NCBI GenBank assembly: GCA_964405335.1
Contig: CAYONP010000013.1
Coordinates: 16,088 to 80,087 of the forward strand
Direction: 5' to 3'
DNA length: 64,000 bases
Source: CAYONP01 sp964405335
GTDB taxonomy: Bacteria; Armatimonadota; UBA10988
The translations under genes and the position numbers were made by a program. Shown piece after piece: positions 7,301 to 14,251 of the stretch. The notes beneath the pieces were generated by a model. It saw only the letters and a program-made list of their open reading frames with translations, had not been told where the DNA came from and ran no database searches. Every line of letters starts with the position of its first letter. Position 1 is the stretch's first letter.

Positions 7301-8343
7301 TGACCGCCGAGGCGGCGGCCGAGGCCGGTGAGGCGCCGGCCGAGCGGCTCGACGCCGCGGTGCGCTGGCGCCAGGAGGCGGCCGAGCTGTGGGCCCGGGC
7401 GCCGTTCGACGACGTCGCTCCGGGCTATCGCGACGCGGTGCTGTTCGCCCTGCACCAGCACATCGCTGTGCTCTGCCGCCGGCTCGAACGCTGGCCCGAC
7501 GAGCTGCGCCACCTGGAGGCCTGCATCGCCATCCGGCCGTACGACGTGGTCATTCAGCGGGCCAGCCTGCAGCCGCTGCTGGCCATGGGCGAGGGCGAGC
7601 GGGCGCTGCACAAGTCTCAGTGGCTGCTGGGCGAGCAGCCTCACGATCTCGAGGTGCAGCTCGACCACGCCACGGTGCTGGCCTCGACCCGCGGAGCCAG
7701 CGAGGCGCTGGCCTGGCTCGAGCAGGTAGGGGAGCGCAACCCCGACGCGGTCGAGGCGGTTCGGCAGCGGCGTGAGGAGCTGCGCGAGAAGCTGCTCGAG
7801 ACCAGCCAGCGGCGGGCCGAGAGTGGCGATTATGTCGGCATGTTCGCCGCCGCGCGCGATGTCGAGCAGATCGCCGAGACGCCGCAGCAGCGGGCGCGGG
7901 CCTTGCTGCAGCAGGCCTATGCCTTGTCGCAGATGGCCGATGACGAGAACGCCACGGCGGTGCTGGAGCAGGCACTCTCAAAGTGCCGCGAGGCGCTAGA
8001 GGCGGCCGGCCCCGGGCGCACGCGGCAGCGGGCCGAGCAGGTGGCCGAGCAGGTGCGCGGCCGGCTGGCGCCGCTCTGGGCCCGCCAGGCGGAGGAGCTG
8101 TTCCTGCACCGGCGCAAGGAGTATTTCACCCTCGCCGAACAACTCCACGCGCCGCCGCCCGAGGGTGTCGACACGGCCCGCGGGTTGGCGCTTGCTTTCG
8201 AGCGGGTGGCCGATCTCTACCGCCAGGCCGTCGACTGCGGCGACAGCGCGCTGAACCGGCAGGTTCAGCCGCGGATTGACGAGGCGCTGCGCCTGGCCCG
8301 CGAGGCGCGGCAGCTTGAGGCGCAGATGGCCGGGCCGCGATAG
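4330..8343 (+). CDS. Giant TPR/alpha-solenoid protein
   Basis: A 1337-residue protein made almost entirely of short Ala/Leu/Glu-rich amphipathic helices, with recognisable TPR-type units (for example near DPEDQANTRFVAEAVIDRR and PDDPAVQYRLAVCRIRRL) along its length. No catalytic motif, signal peptide or membrane segment is visible. The start is TTG at 4330 with GGGGAG nine bases upstream; the longer open frame to 4153 is only a shadow of the previous gene. It would act as a large scaffold. The upstream gene is a small TPR protein, and the next gene, 10 bp away, encodes a J-domain-like protein of the chaperone set, so a role presenting or collecting clients for that Hsp70 is a reasonable inference. 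Confidence 0.85.
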   Translation: MSPHSLTSDDREAAWSLLLAAYQTDTALSDAGFALCRARYLAGDRDAGLITVLGRALVARREYDEFTRDVLEQIAERDTEEGRSARRVVVRCDANLAAFRPERVDWYEEALTGGSLTAGFVLARGALAGQLEDRPELAAEGLARCLEEATPRQWEQAALDRKKAVRQLADHHLARPPSEAGIGAVEAGYQASRGKLAYLRWLVEAYRPSLSARAVECYLALAEADPEDQANTRFVAEAVIDRRLRIDDACPVLQRHLAITDDPTAARRALAHEVVRLRRDDADAMDWIRAAMAEGDSSRELYGWLAVCEVRHGEIDEVAGARLRAVALDGDMPRPWRREVGLALAERVHQSGARDAELYWAVWRGGEPATAPRWLAGALAALLMDADRTDADTAPIYRAAYQAEPSDALAWRLARAYLHDRETPVREKIEHWRACLTRGETDGEILVALAQALATEGAATEAALAVVDEMPAAQQPRMLEELLRHRFGQGEFAAAETIASRLRRLLPDDPAVQYRLAVCRIRRLLGSGGDLREVDLAGDHPRLAVLRALVAAAAGDEPDDAATADAIEASGAHSPALGVAVAALRGHDVRVPPVETGIPRNTWLLAAVEQMQGQTARARRRLQATEDPDLRLWERYLAARQALDEGRGAAACELLLPVLHRSGPPWEGPREMLAALAPRYASAELIDRLAPLLTDAEQQAARLRVLVQRALSGDEEAAAAASGGDDALGRALLLALLSEQAAAAYVAGDLDRFATLVERLREAGDEPDRVAWYSALLHRERGEDRAAFDAAFRLSEPARATPAVAAQVASWYLRDGALSRAEAVLSHALRFHRNNVDLLSAVATINAQLGRTEKFLALVPVILRHLPPNDPRGGTLGLLRDVLERPLAELDPAALVAGLDSLDDAAAELRLLLLLGHAADRIERGGVSVVCSTLKQRLDELKPSERAPALIAELRNALAYGHYLGAEWDAADAALAQVEAVGAAVPHNRAVTAEAAAEAGEAPAERLDAAVRWRQEAAELWARAPFDDVAPGYRDAVLFALHQHIAVLCRRLERWPDELRHLEACIAIRPYDVVIQRASLQPLLAMGEGERALHKSQWLLGEQPHDLEVQLDHATVLASTRGASEALAWLEQVGERNPDAVEAVRQRREELREKLLETSQRRAESGDYVGMFAAARDVEQIAETPQQRARALLQQAYALSQMADDENATAVLEQALSKCREALEAAGPGRTRQRAEQVAEQVRGRLAPLWARQAEELFLHRRKEYFTLAEQLHAPPPEGVDTARGLALAFERVADLYRQAVDCGDSALNRQVQPRIDEALRLAREARQLEAQMAGPR

Positions 8344-8353
8344 GAGGAGCGGC

Positions 8354-8806
8354 GTGAGGGACACCGGGTTCGACACGCCTTACGGCAAGCTCAACGTGCC
8401 GCGCAGCGCCGACCTTGAGACCGTCGAGGCGACCTTCGCGCGGCTCTACAAGGCCGCCCGCCGGCTGCCCGAGGGCGACGCGCGACGGCAGGAGCTGAAC
8501 AACGCGCTCGAGCAACTGCGCGACCTCGACCGGCGCGCGGCGGCCGAGGTCGGCGGGTATCACATCCCGCTCGACCCGACGGCGACGCTGCCGACCGCCG
8601 AAACGCTGACCTCGGAGCTGCTCAACGTCGCGCTGCCGACCGAGCCGAACCCGGCGACGGCGCTGCCGCAGCCGGGCGCCGAGGCGCTGATCGACGGCCT
8701 GCTGGCGCGCCTGCCGGCCCGGCCGGCACCCGACGATCGCGCGCTGCTACGGCAACTCGCGGCACGGGTAACACTCGAACTGCTCGATCCGTGGACCGCC
8801 GCATGA
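8354..8806 (+). CDS. J-domain-like protein lacking the HPD motif
   Basis: A 150-residue protein starting at GTG, with a strong GGAGGAG five bases upstream. Residues 6-65 line up along their whole length with a DnaJ J domain: YGKLNVPRSADLETVEATF in place of the YEILGV..AS..EIKKAY part, then a second helix pair ending NNALEQLRDLDRRAA. At the position of the invariant His-Pro-Asp the sequence reads Ala-Arg-Arg (KAARRLPEGD against the usual KYHPDRNPGD). Such a J-like domain should not stimulate Hsp70 ATPase in the normal way and may only dock. The rest (75-150) is low in recognisable features. Neighbours are a GrpE-like and an Hsp70 gene, which supports the reading. The J-like assignment is by eye and remote. 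Confidence 0.65.
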   Translation: MRDTGFDTPYGKLNVPRSADLETVEATFARLYKAARRLPEGDARRQELNNALEQLRDLDRRAAAEVGGYHIPLDPTATLPTAETLTSELLNVALPTEPNPATALPQPGAEALIDGLLARLPARPAPDDRALLRQLAARVTLELLDPWTAA

Positions 8807-8844
8807 GACCAACAGCGTTGAAGCTCGGCCGCATGACGATCAAC

Positions 8845-8956
8845 GTAGCGGCGCATCGCCATGCGCCCGGCGGCAGTGGCGTCGCGGTTTCGGCCCGGTG
8901 CCGTCCGCCCGGCGGCAGTGGCGTCGCGGTTTCGGCGCATTGCGATGCGCCGCTAC
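8845..8956. repeat. Composite GTAG-REP pair (BIME-like) with internal direct repeats
   Basis: Two arms, 8845-8866 and 8935-8956, are inverted copies differing at one base in 22. Each begins GTAGC at its outer end and folds into the hairpin GGCGCAT / ATGCGCC. Between them a 31-bp sequence occurs twice as perfect direct repeats (8864-8894 and 8906-8936). It fills most of the 187-bp gap between the J-like gene and the GrpE-like gene, the only real break in that gene string, and may attenuate transcription there. Paired inverted REPs are typical of BIMEs moved by RAYT transposases; no transposase gene is present. Confidence 0.7.
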
Positions 8957-8993
8957 AGGCTTGGCGGTGGGCGAGAGAGGGACGATCAGGCGG

Positions 8994-9578
8994 ATGAGTC
9001 TGTCGGAGATCGCCGCGGCCGTGATCGGTCTGCGGGAGTCAACCTACAAGGATCACCAGCGATTCTCCGGTACCATCGGGGAATTGAGGCAGGCGGTGGA
9101 AGGAATGCAGGCGACGGTCGACCAAACCCTTGACCGCCGTCTGGCGCAGGCCGCGCAGGCGGTGCGGGACGTCGAGCGGCGGCTCGACCACGAGTACGAG
9201 CGCCGGTACGAGGCGGTGCTGATGACCATCATCCAGGCGGTCGAGCGACTCGAGACCCTGGTCTCGACGGCGCGCGACTGCCACGACGTCGGCGAGCTGC
9301 AGGAACGCCTGCATTCGTGCAGCGGCCCGCGCGACAGCCTGGTGCGGCTGCTCGACGAGGCGGGCGTGCGCTCGTTCAGTTCCGCGGGTGAGCCGTACGA
9401 CCCGCATCGGCATGAGGTCATTCGGCGCGAGCATCTCGACGACTGCGGGCACGAGTTCGTGCTGCAGGAACTGAAGCCGGGCTATCTTCGGGAGGGCACG
9501 GACCATACCCTGATCCGGGCCAAGGTCATCGTGGCGGCGCCACCCGTTCCCATCATGGAGGGTAGGGCTGATGGCTAA
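8994..9578 (+). CDS. GrpE-like nucleotide exchange factor
   Basis: A 194-residue protein. The first 115 residues form a long, charged, probably coiled-coil helix (EIAAAVIGL to ERLETLVSTARD). The C-terminal part matches the GrpE beta domain: GEPYDPHRHEVI, then LKPGYLREGTDHTLIRAKVIVA. GrpE releases ADP from Hsp70. The middle is longer and more divergent than in housekeeping GrpE, including CHDVGELQERLHSCSGP. The start ATG at 8994 has AGGCGG just upstream; the longer open frame runs through the REP element. The stop overlaps the Hsp70 start by 8 bp, so the two are translated together. Confidence 0.78.
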   Translation: MSLSEIAAAVIGLRESTYKDHQRFSGTIGELRQAVEGMQATVDQTLDRRLAQAAQAVRDVERRLDHEYERRYEAVLMTIIQAVERLETLVSTARDCHDVGELQERLHSCSGPRDSLVRLLDEAGVRSFSSAGEPYDPHRHEVIRREHLDDCGHEFVLQELKPGYLREGTDHTLIRAKVIVAAPPVPIMEGRADG

Positions 9579-11397
9579 CTACGTCGGCATCGACTTCGGA
9601 ACGACCAATAGCGTCCTGTGCAACCTGGTCGAAGAGCCCACGCGGGTCGACGTGCAGATCGTCCGCAACGGCCTCGGCGAGGACTGGACCCCCTCCGCGG
9701 TGGCCGTCGGCGCCGGCTCCGAGTGGCTCTTCGGCCGCCCGGCCCGCGAGGCCAACACCCGCGAGAAGATTCTCTCGGTCAAACGCATCCTCGGCACCGA
9801 CGAGAAGGTCTCGCTGGCCGGCCGCGACTACCGCACCGAGGCGATTGCCACCCTCGTCGTGCGGCATATGGTGATCGAGGCTCAGCAGCGGCTGGGCGAG
9901 CCGATCGAGGCGGCCGTGATCACCGTCCCGGCCAACTCCAAGGGCCTGCAGCGCAACGCCACCAAGCTGGCCGCCAACGCCGCCGGCCTGCGCGTGCTCA
10001 ACCTGATCAACGAGCCCACCGCCGCGGCGATGGCCTACGGCCTCGGCCGCGCCGGCGCCGGCCGCGACCTGCGCGTGCTGGTCTACGACTTCGGCGGAGG
10101 CACCTTCGACGTGACCCTGCTGCGCAGCCACCACGGCATCTTCGAAGAGGTCGCCAGCCGCGGCCTGGCCCGCTGCGGCGGCGACGACCTCGACGCCGCG
10201 CTGGCCGACTATCTGCGCGCCAACCAGCTCGCCGAACAGGGCGACCAGTTGCGCGAGCCGTACCCCGACCTGCGCCTGCGCCTGGCCTGCGAGCAGGCCA
10301 AGATCGCACTCTCCGACGCCGACACCGCGCGGCTCGACATCGAGGACCTGGTCCCCGGTGTGCACCTGCACGAGAGCGTCGAGCGGGCGCAGTTCACCGA
10401 CCTGATCCGGCCGATCATCGATCGCACCGGCGAGCCGGTCAGCGAAGTGCTCGCCGCCGCCGGCATCTCGGCCGACGACCTCGACCATGTGCTGCTGGTT
10501 GGGGGTACCAGCCGGGTGCCCTACGTCCGCGACTTTGTCGAGAACCTGCTTGGCCGGCCGGCGGAGCCGTTCGGTGAGATCGATCCGATGACCTGTGTCG
10601 CCGCCGGCGCGGCGATCGTCTCGGGCATCCTCCAGGGCGCGCCCCACATGGACGAGTACGACTACCAGGTCTGCCTCGAGCACTCGCTGTGCACCGACCC
10701 GGTCGATGTGATGACCGGCCGCAAGTACCTCGAGCCGCTGATTGAGCATGGGACCAAGATCCCGAACCAGAGCTCGTCGGTCTACTTGCCGGTCGCCGAC
10801 TACACCAAGGAGGTGGTGGTCAACATCTACGAGGGCAACGTCTATGACGACCTGCTGAGCGAAGAGAACGTCCGCATCGGCGAGGTGCGCGTGCCGCTCG
10901 ACCCGCCGCGGCCGGCCGAGCAGTGCCCCGTCGAGGTGCAGTTCGAGTACAGCGAGGACGGCATCCTGACCGCCCGGGCGAAGGACCTGAAGATGGGCAA
11001 GACCTTCGCTCGGATCATCGACTACAGCTCCGGCCACCTCGACCGCAACGAGCAGGAGTCGCTCCGCGAGCTGGTCACCAAGGCCTTTGGCGAGGCACCG
11101 CCGCAGGCGCTGCCGACCGTCGCCGAAGCCGCCGGCCCCGAGGTGACCGAGGCCAGGCAGGTGGCGCTGCCGAAGGCCTCGGCCGACATGCCGGCCGAGC
11201 TGCGCGAAGCGCTCGACCGCATCGGCATGGCCGACAAGGTGCTCGGACAGCTCGAAGACGAGGCCGAGGCCGGTCAGTTGCGCCAGCTCCGCAATCAGCT
11301 CGCCGAGGCGCTGGACGGCGTCACCCCGGTGACCGAGGTCAGCCGCCTCGACCAGGAGCTGGCCGCCGAGTTGATGTTCTTCGACTACCTGCTGTGA
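9571..11397 (+). CDS. Hsp70/DnaK-family chaperone, divergent
   Basis: A 608-residue Hsp70. The three family signatures are present: GIDFGTTNS at residues 6-14, VYDFGGGTFDVTLL near 172, and LVGGTSRVPYVRDF near 308. The substrate-binding beta domain is shorter and divergent (about 375-495: KIPNQSSSVYLPVADYTKEV, DGILTARAKDLKMG), and the C-terminal helical part ends MFFDYLL with no EEVD-like tail. It is therefore probably a dedicated paralogue, not the housekeeping DnaK. It overlaps the GrpE-like gene by 8 bp and the next gene by 4 bp (GTGA). Context suggests a chaperone with a membrane-anchored zinc-ribbon partner. Cytoplasmic. Confidence 0.92.
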   Translation: MANYVGIDFGTTNSVLCNLVEEPTRVDVQIVRNGLGEDWTPSAVAVGAGSEWLFGRPAREANTREKILSVKRILGTDEKVSLAGRDYRTEAIATLVVRHMVIEAQQRLGEPIEAAVITVPANSKGLQRNATKLAANAAGLRVLNLINEPTAAAMAYGLGRAGAGRDLRVLVYDFGGGTFDVTLLRSHHGIFEEVASRGLARCGGDDLDAALADYLRANQLAEQGDQLREPYPDLRLRLACEQAKIALSDADTARLDIEDLVPGVHLHESVERAQFTDLIRPIIDRTGEPVSEVLAAAGISADDLDHVLLVGGTSRVPYVRDFVENLLGRPAEPFGEIDPMTCVAAGAAIVSGILQGAPHMDEYDYQVCLEHSLCTDPVDVMTGRKYLEPLIEHGTKIPNQSSSVYLPVADYTKEVVVNIYEGNVYDDLLSEENVRIGEVRVPLDPPRPAEQCPVEVQFEYSEDGILTARAKDLKMGKTFARIIDYSSGHLDRNEQESLRELVTKAFGEAPPQALPTVAEAAGPEVTEARQVALPKASADMPAELREALDRIGMADKVLGQLEDEAEAGQLRQLRNQLAEALDGVTPVTEVSRLDQELAAELMFFDYLL

Positions 11398-12137
11398 GCG
11401 AGCTCGACGAACTCGCCCTGCTCGAAGCCGAACTGCGCGAGGCCGAGCAGTTGGTCTGCCCGGCCTGCCGGCTGGCCCAGTCGCCCGAGCACGACACCTG
11501 CCAGCGCTGCGGCGCCGACCTGGCCCTCCTGGCCGGCGCGCTGCGCGAGGCCGCGGAACGCAAGCAGGTGCTCTACCGCGAGCTGCTCGACGGCGACACG
11601 GTCGGCGCGCTGACCCAGCTCGACCGCATCGTGCAGCTCACCGGCCCGACGCTCGAGCTGGCCGCGCTGCGCAAGATGATCCGCGGCAGCATCGTGCCGA
11701 TCGAGGTGGTCAACGAGCTGCGCGAAGAGGCCGAGAGCGAACTCGAGCCGGGCGAGGTCTACCACGGCCCGGAGGACGGCGATCCGCTCACCCCGCCGCT
11801 CGACCCGCTGCGCGGTGTTTATGACCAGATGCTCGACGACGAGCCTGCGGCGGTCGTCTTCACCGCGCCCGAGCCGGAGGACGAGGTTACCGTCACCGTC
11901 TCGACCGCCGACGAGAGCGCGCCGGCCGCGGGTGAGCCGCCCGTCGAGGTGCGCATCGACGGCGCGCCGGTCGACGCCGCGCCGCGGCCGAGCAAGCCCG
12001 CCAAGCTGCCGCTGGCCTTCCGGCTGCTGGCCAATCCGAAACGGGCGCTGGCCGGGCTGGTCATCGTCTTGCTCGTCGTCGCCGCTGCGCTGGTCGGCCT
12101 CGGCTATGCCGTCGGCCTGAGCGTGGCCGGTCGTTAG
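11394..12137 (+). CDS. Tail-anchored zinc-ribbon protein of the Hsp70 operon
   Basis: A 247-residue protein starting at a GTG that overlaps the Hsp70 stop (GTGA). Residues near 20-40 form a zinc ribbon (CPAC, then CQRCG), followed by a helical region (about 45-115), a long acidic, Pro-rich linker (about 115-205), and a single hydrophobic helix at the very C-terminus (ALAGLVIVLLVVAAALVGLG, about 219-238). With no signal peptide, it should sit in the inner membrane with its domains in the cytoplasm. Strict coupling to Hsp70 suggests a membrane-bound adaptor or client receptor. I do not recognise a named family. Confidence 0.82.
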   Translation: MSELDELALLEAELREAEQLVCPACRLAQSPEHDTCQRCGADLALLAGALREAAERKQVLYRELLDGDTVGALTQLDRIVQLTGPTLELAALRKMIRGSIVPIEVVNELREEAESELEPGEVYHGPEDGDPLTPPLDPLRGVYDQMLDDEPAAVVFTAPEPEDEVTVTVSTADESAPAAGEPPVEVRIDGAPVDAAPRPSKPAKLPLAFRLLANPKRALAGLVIVLLVVAAALVGLGYAVGLSVAGR

Positions 12138-12138
12138 C

Positions 12139-12729
12139 GTGGCCCGCTACGGCCTGTTCGGCGGGACCTTCGATCCCCCGCACCTGGCCCACGTGCGGAT
12201 CGCCGCGGCGGCGTTCGATCATCTCTCCCTCGATCAGTTGGTGATTGTGCCCTGCCACGTTCCACCCCTCAAGCGCCCCGCCCGTGCGACGCCCGAGCAG
12301 CGGCTGGCAATGTGCCGGTTGGCGTTCGACCGGCCCGGTTTCGTGGTCGACCCGATTGAGCTGAGCCGACCCGGCCCGAGCTATACCGCCGACACGCTGG
12401 CGGCGCTGGCGGCCTCGCGGCCGGGCGACTGGTGGCTAATCCTCGGCTCCGACGCGCTGGCCGACTTCCCTCGCTGGCGTTCGCCCGAGGCGATCCTCGC
12501 GCTGGCCCGCTTGGCGGTGGTCGAGCGGCTCGGTGACGACCTGGCCGAGTTGATCGCCCACTTGCCGAACAGCGTTCGATCGCGGCTGGAGGTGGTGCCG
12601 AGCCGAGCCACCGGGCTGGCCTCGACGGCTGTCCGCGACGCGGCGGCCGAACAGCGTTCGGTTGCCGAACAGGTCCCCGAAAGTGTTGCCGCGTTCATCG
12701 CGAAACATCGCCTCTACACCGGTGCCTAA
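12139..12729 (+). CDS. nadD: Nicotinate-nucleotide adenylyltransferase
   Basis: A 196-residue enzyme of NAD synthesis, transferring AMP from ATP to nicotinate mononucleotide. The family's nucleotidyl-transferase signature is clear: GLFGGTFDPPHLAHV at the N-terminus, VPPLKR, LILGSDALADFPRWRSPE in the middle, and ASTAVRD near the C-terminus (the SSTxxR motif). Length is normal for NadD. The start is GTG one base after the previous stop. The following gene, an LCP-like protein, overlaps its end by 8 bp. nadD beside an LCP gene is a common arrangement, usually with rsfS next; no rsfS is visible here. Confidence 0.95.
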   Translation: MARYGLFGGTFDPPHLAHVRIAAAAFDHLSLDQLVIVPCHVPPLKRPARATPEQRLAMCRLAFDRPGFVVDPIELSRPGPSYTADTLAALAASRPGDWWLILGSDALADFPRWRSPEAILALARLAVVERLGDDLAELIAHLPNSVRSRLEVVPSRATGLASTAVRDAAAEQRSVAEQVPESVAAFIAKHRLYTGA

Positions 12730-13825
12730 CCATCACCAACGGCCGGACGGTGCGTCGGCCGGGCACCTGGCAGGGCAGGACGGCACAGCGGTGAGAGGTG
12801 GCCAGCGCCGGCGTACGATCCAGCAACGACGGGCGCCGCGGCGCCCCCGCCGCCGGCTGAGGATCGGGCGCCTGGCCTTCCTGGTCGTGCTCGCCGGGCT
12901 CTGCGGCGCCGCCGGCGGGTATCACGACCGGCCAGACGCGCCGGCCGAACCTGCACCACTCAGCGACCAGCCGAGTCATCTCCTGCTCGTTGTCACCGGC
13001 GCAGACACCCCACCCCGCGCCGAGCTGCTGGCCTTGGTGACACTCGATCCCATCGCCGGCGTGACCGCGCCGCGCGCCCTCTCACCGGCTGCCGAGGCGA
13101 CCCTTGCCGGCCACGGGCCGACGGCGCTGCGCGACGCCTACGCCGCCGGCGGCATCAAGCTGACCGCCAAGGCCGTGGCGAATCTGCACCAGCACGATAT
13201 CCACCACTATCTGGAGTGCGATCCGGCCGGACTCGCCGGCCTGGTCGAGGCCGTCGGCGGCGTCGAGTTGTCGCCGGGTCGGCGGCTCGGCGGGGCCGAG
13301 GCGGCACGTCTGGCCCTCGACGCCGGCGACGGTGAGGCGGAGCTGCTGGCACGGCAGGAACAGCTCGTGGCGGCGCTGCTGACCCAGCTCGGCGCGGCCG
13401 ATCAGTCGGCGCTGCCCGGCGCGCTGGCCGGCCTGGCCGGCCACCTGAGCACCTCGCTGACGCCCGCGCAGTTCGCCTGGCTGGCCGGCCACGCGGCTCG
13501 GCCGCCGGCGACACCTTCGCTCCGGCCCGAGGTGACCGTCTACAACGGCAGCGATCGGTTGGGCCTCGAGCGCGTGGTCTGCCGCCGGCTGGCCGAGCTG
13601 GGGTATCGAGCGGTGCCCGGCGCGGTCCCGGTGGTGGCGGCGACCGAGCGAACGACGGTCTACCCGGTCGATCCGGGCGATGCGGCGGCGCGTCTGGCCG
13701 GGCTGCTCGGCGCGCCTGTGGCCGGCGCGCCACGCCCCGCGGCGATGGCGCCGGCCAGTGTCGAGGCGGTCGAGGGCGTGCCGCGGGTGGTCCTGGTGGT
13801 CGGCAGCGACTGGCCCGAGCGGTAG
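12722..13825 (+). CDS. LCP-like membrane protein with LytR_C domain
   Basis: A very basic N-terminus (QRRRTIQQRR) is followed by one transmembrane helix (LAFLVVLAGLCGAAGGY). The outer part has two sections: an LCP-like domain (LRDAYAAGGIKLTAKAVANL, DIHHYLECDPAGLAGLVEAVGGVEL, ELLARQEQLVAAL) and a C-terminal LytR_C domain (PEVTVYNGSDRLGLERVVCRRLAELGYRA). LCP enzymes transfer glycopolymers onto envelope acceptors. Several catalytic arginines and aspartates of active LCP proteins are hard to find here, so activity is doubtful. GTG at 12722 overlaps nadD; a second GTG at 12791 is also possible. It ends exactly where the convergent sufU gene ends. Confidence 0.75.
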   Translation: MPNHHQRPDGASAGHLAGQDGTAVRGGQRRRTIQQRRAPRRPRRRLRIGRLAFLVVLAGLCGAAGGYHDRPDAPAEPAPLSDQPSHLLLVVTGADTPPRAELLALVTLDPIAGVTAPRALSPAAEATLAGHGPTALRDAYAAGGIKLTAKAVANLHQHDIHHYLECDPAGLAGLVEAVGGVELSPGRRLGGAEAARLALDAGDGEAELLARQEQLVAALLTQLGAADQSALPGALAGLAGHLSTSLTPAQFAWLAGHAARPPATPSLRPEVTVYNGSDRLGLERVVCRRLAELGYRAVPGAVPVVAATERTTVYPVDPGDAAARLAGLLGAPVAGAPRPAAMAPASVEAVEGVPRVVLVVGSDWPER

Positions 13826-14251
13826 CTACTCGTGGTCGAGCCCGAGCGCTTCGGCGACCGCCTCCCAGCCGAGCGTGGCGCAGGGCACGCGGGCGGGGAA
13901 CTGCTTCACTCCCTGCAGCGCCACCATGTCGCCGAGCAGCTCCTCGTCCGGCTGCTCGCCGTGCAGCATGGCGCGGAACGAGAGGTAGAGGTCGCGCACC
14001 TCGGCCACGCTTTTGCCGGTCAGCGCCTCGGTCATCATCGACAGGCTGGCCTGCGAGATGCTGCAGCCGGTGCCCTGGAACCGGATTTCGGCGATCCGGT
14101 CGCCGTCGAGGCGCAGGCTGACCGTCGCCTTGTCGCCGCAACTGGCGTGGACCTGGTGTGCCTCGACTCCGTCCTCCACATGACCGACATTCTGCGGCCG
14201 GCGGTAGTGCTCGAGGATCAGCTCCTGGTAGAGGTCAGCGAACAAGGCCAA
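13826..14251 (-). CDS. sufU: SufU-type iron-sulfur cluster assembly protein
   Basis: A 141-residue SufU/IscU-fold protein. The zinc/sulfur-accepting residues are visible: C38 and D40 in ASCGD, C63 in GTGCSIS, C124 in RVPCATLGW. An insertion between the second and third Cys, characteristic of SufU rather than IscU, is present. It accepts persulfide sulfur from SufS. The start is TTG with a strong AGGAGG, and the first 17 bp overlap the end of sufS, so the two proteins are coupled. The more usual NPxCGD reads HASCGD here. No sufBCD genes lie in the window. Confidence 0.92.
   Translation of the reverse strand: MALFADLYQELILEHYRRPQNVGHVEDGVEAHQVHASCGDKATVSLRLDGDRIAEIRFQGTGCSISQASLSMMTEALTGKSVAEVRDLYLSFRAMLHGEQPDEELLGDMVALQGVKQFPARVPCATLGWEAVAEALGLDHE

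Noticed and set aside
8864..8936. CRISPR-like direct repeats
   Set aside because: Only two 31-bp copies with an 11-bp spacer inside an inverted-repeat element; better explained as part of a REP pair.
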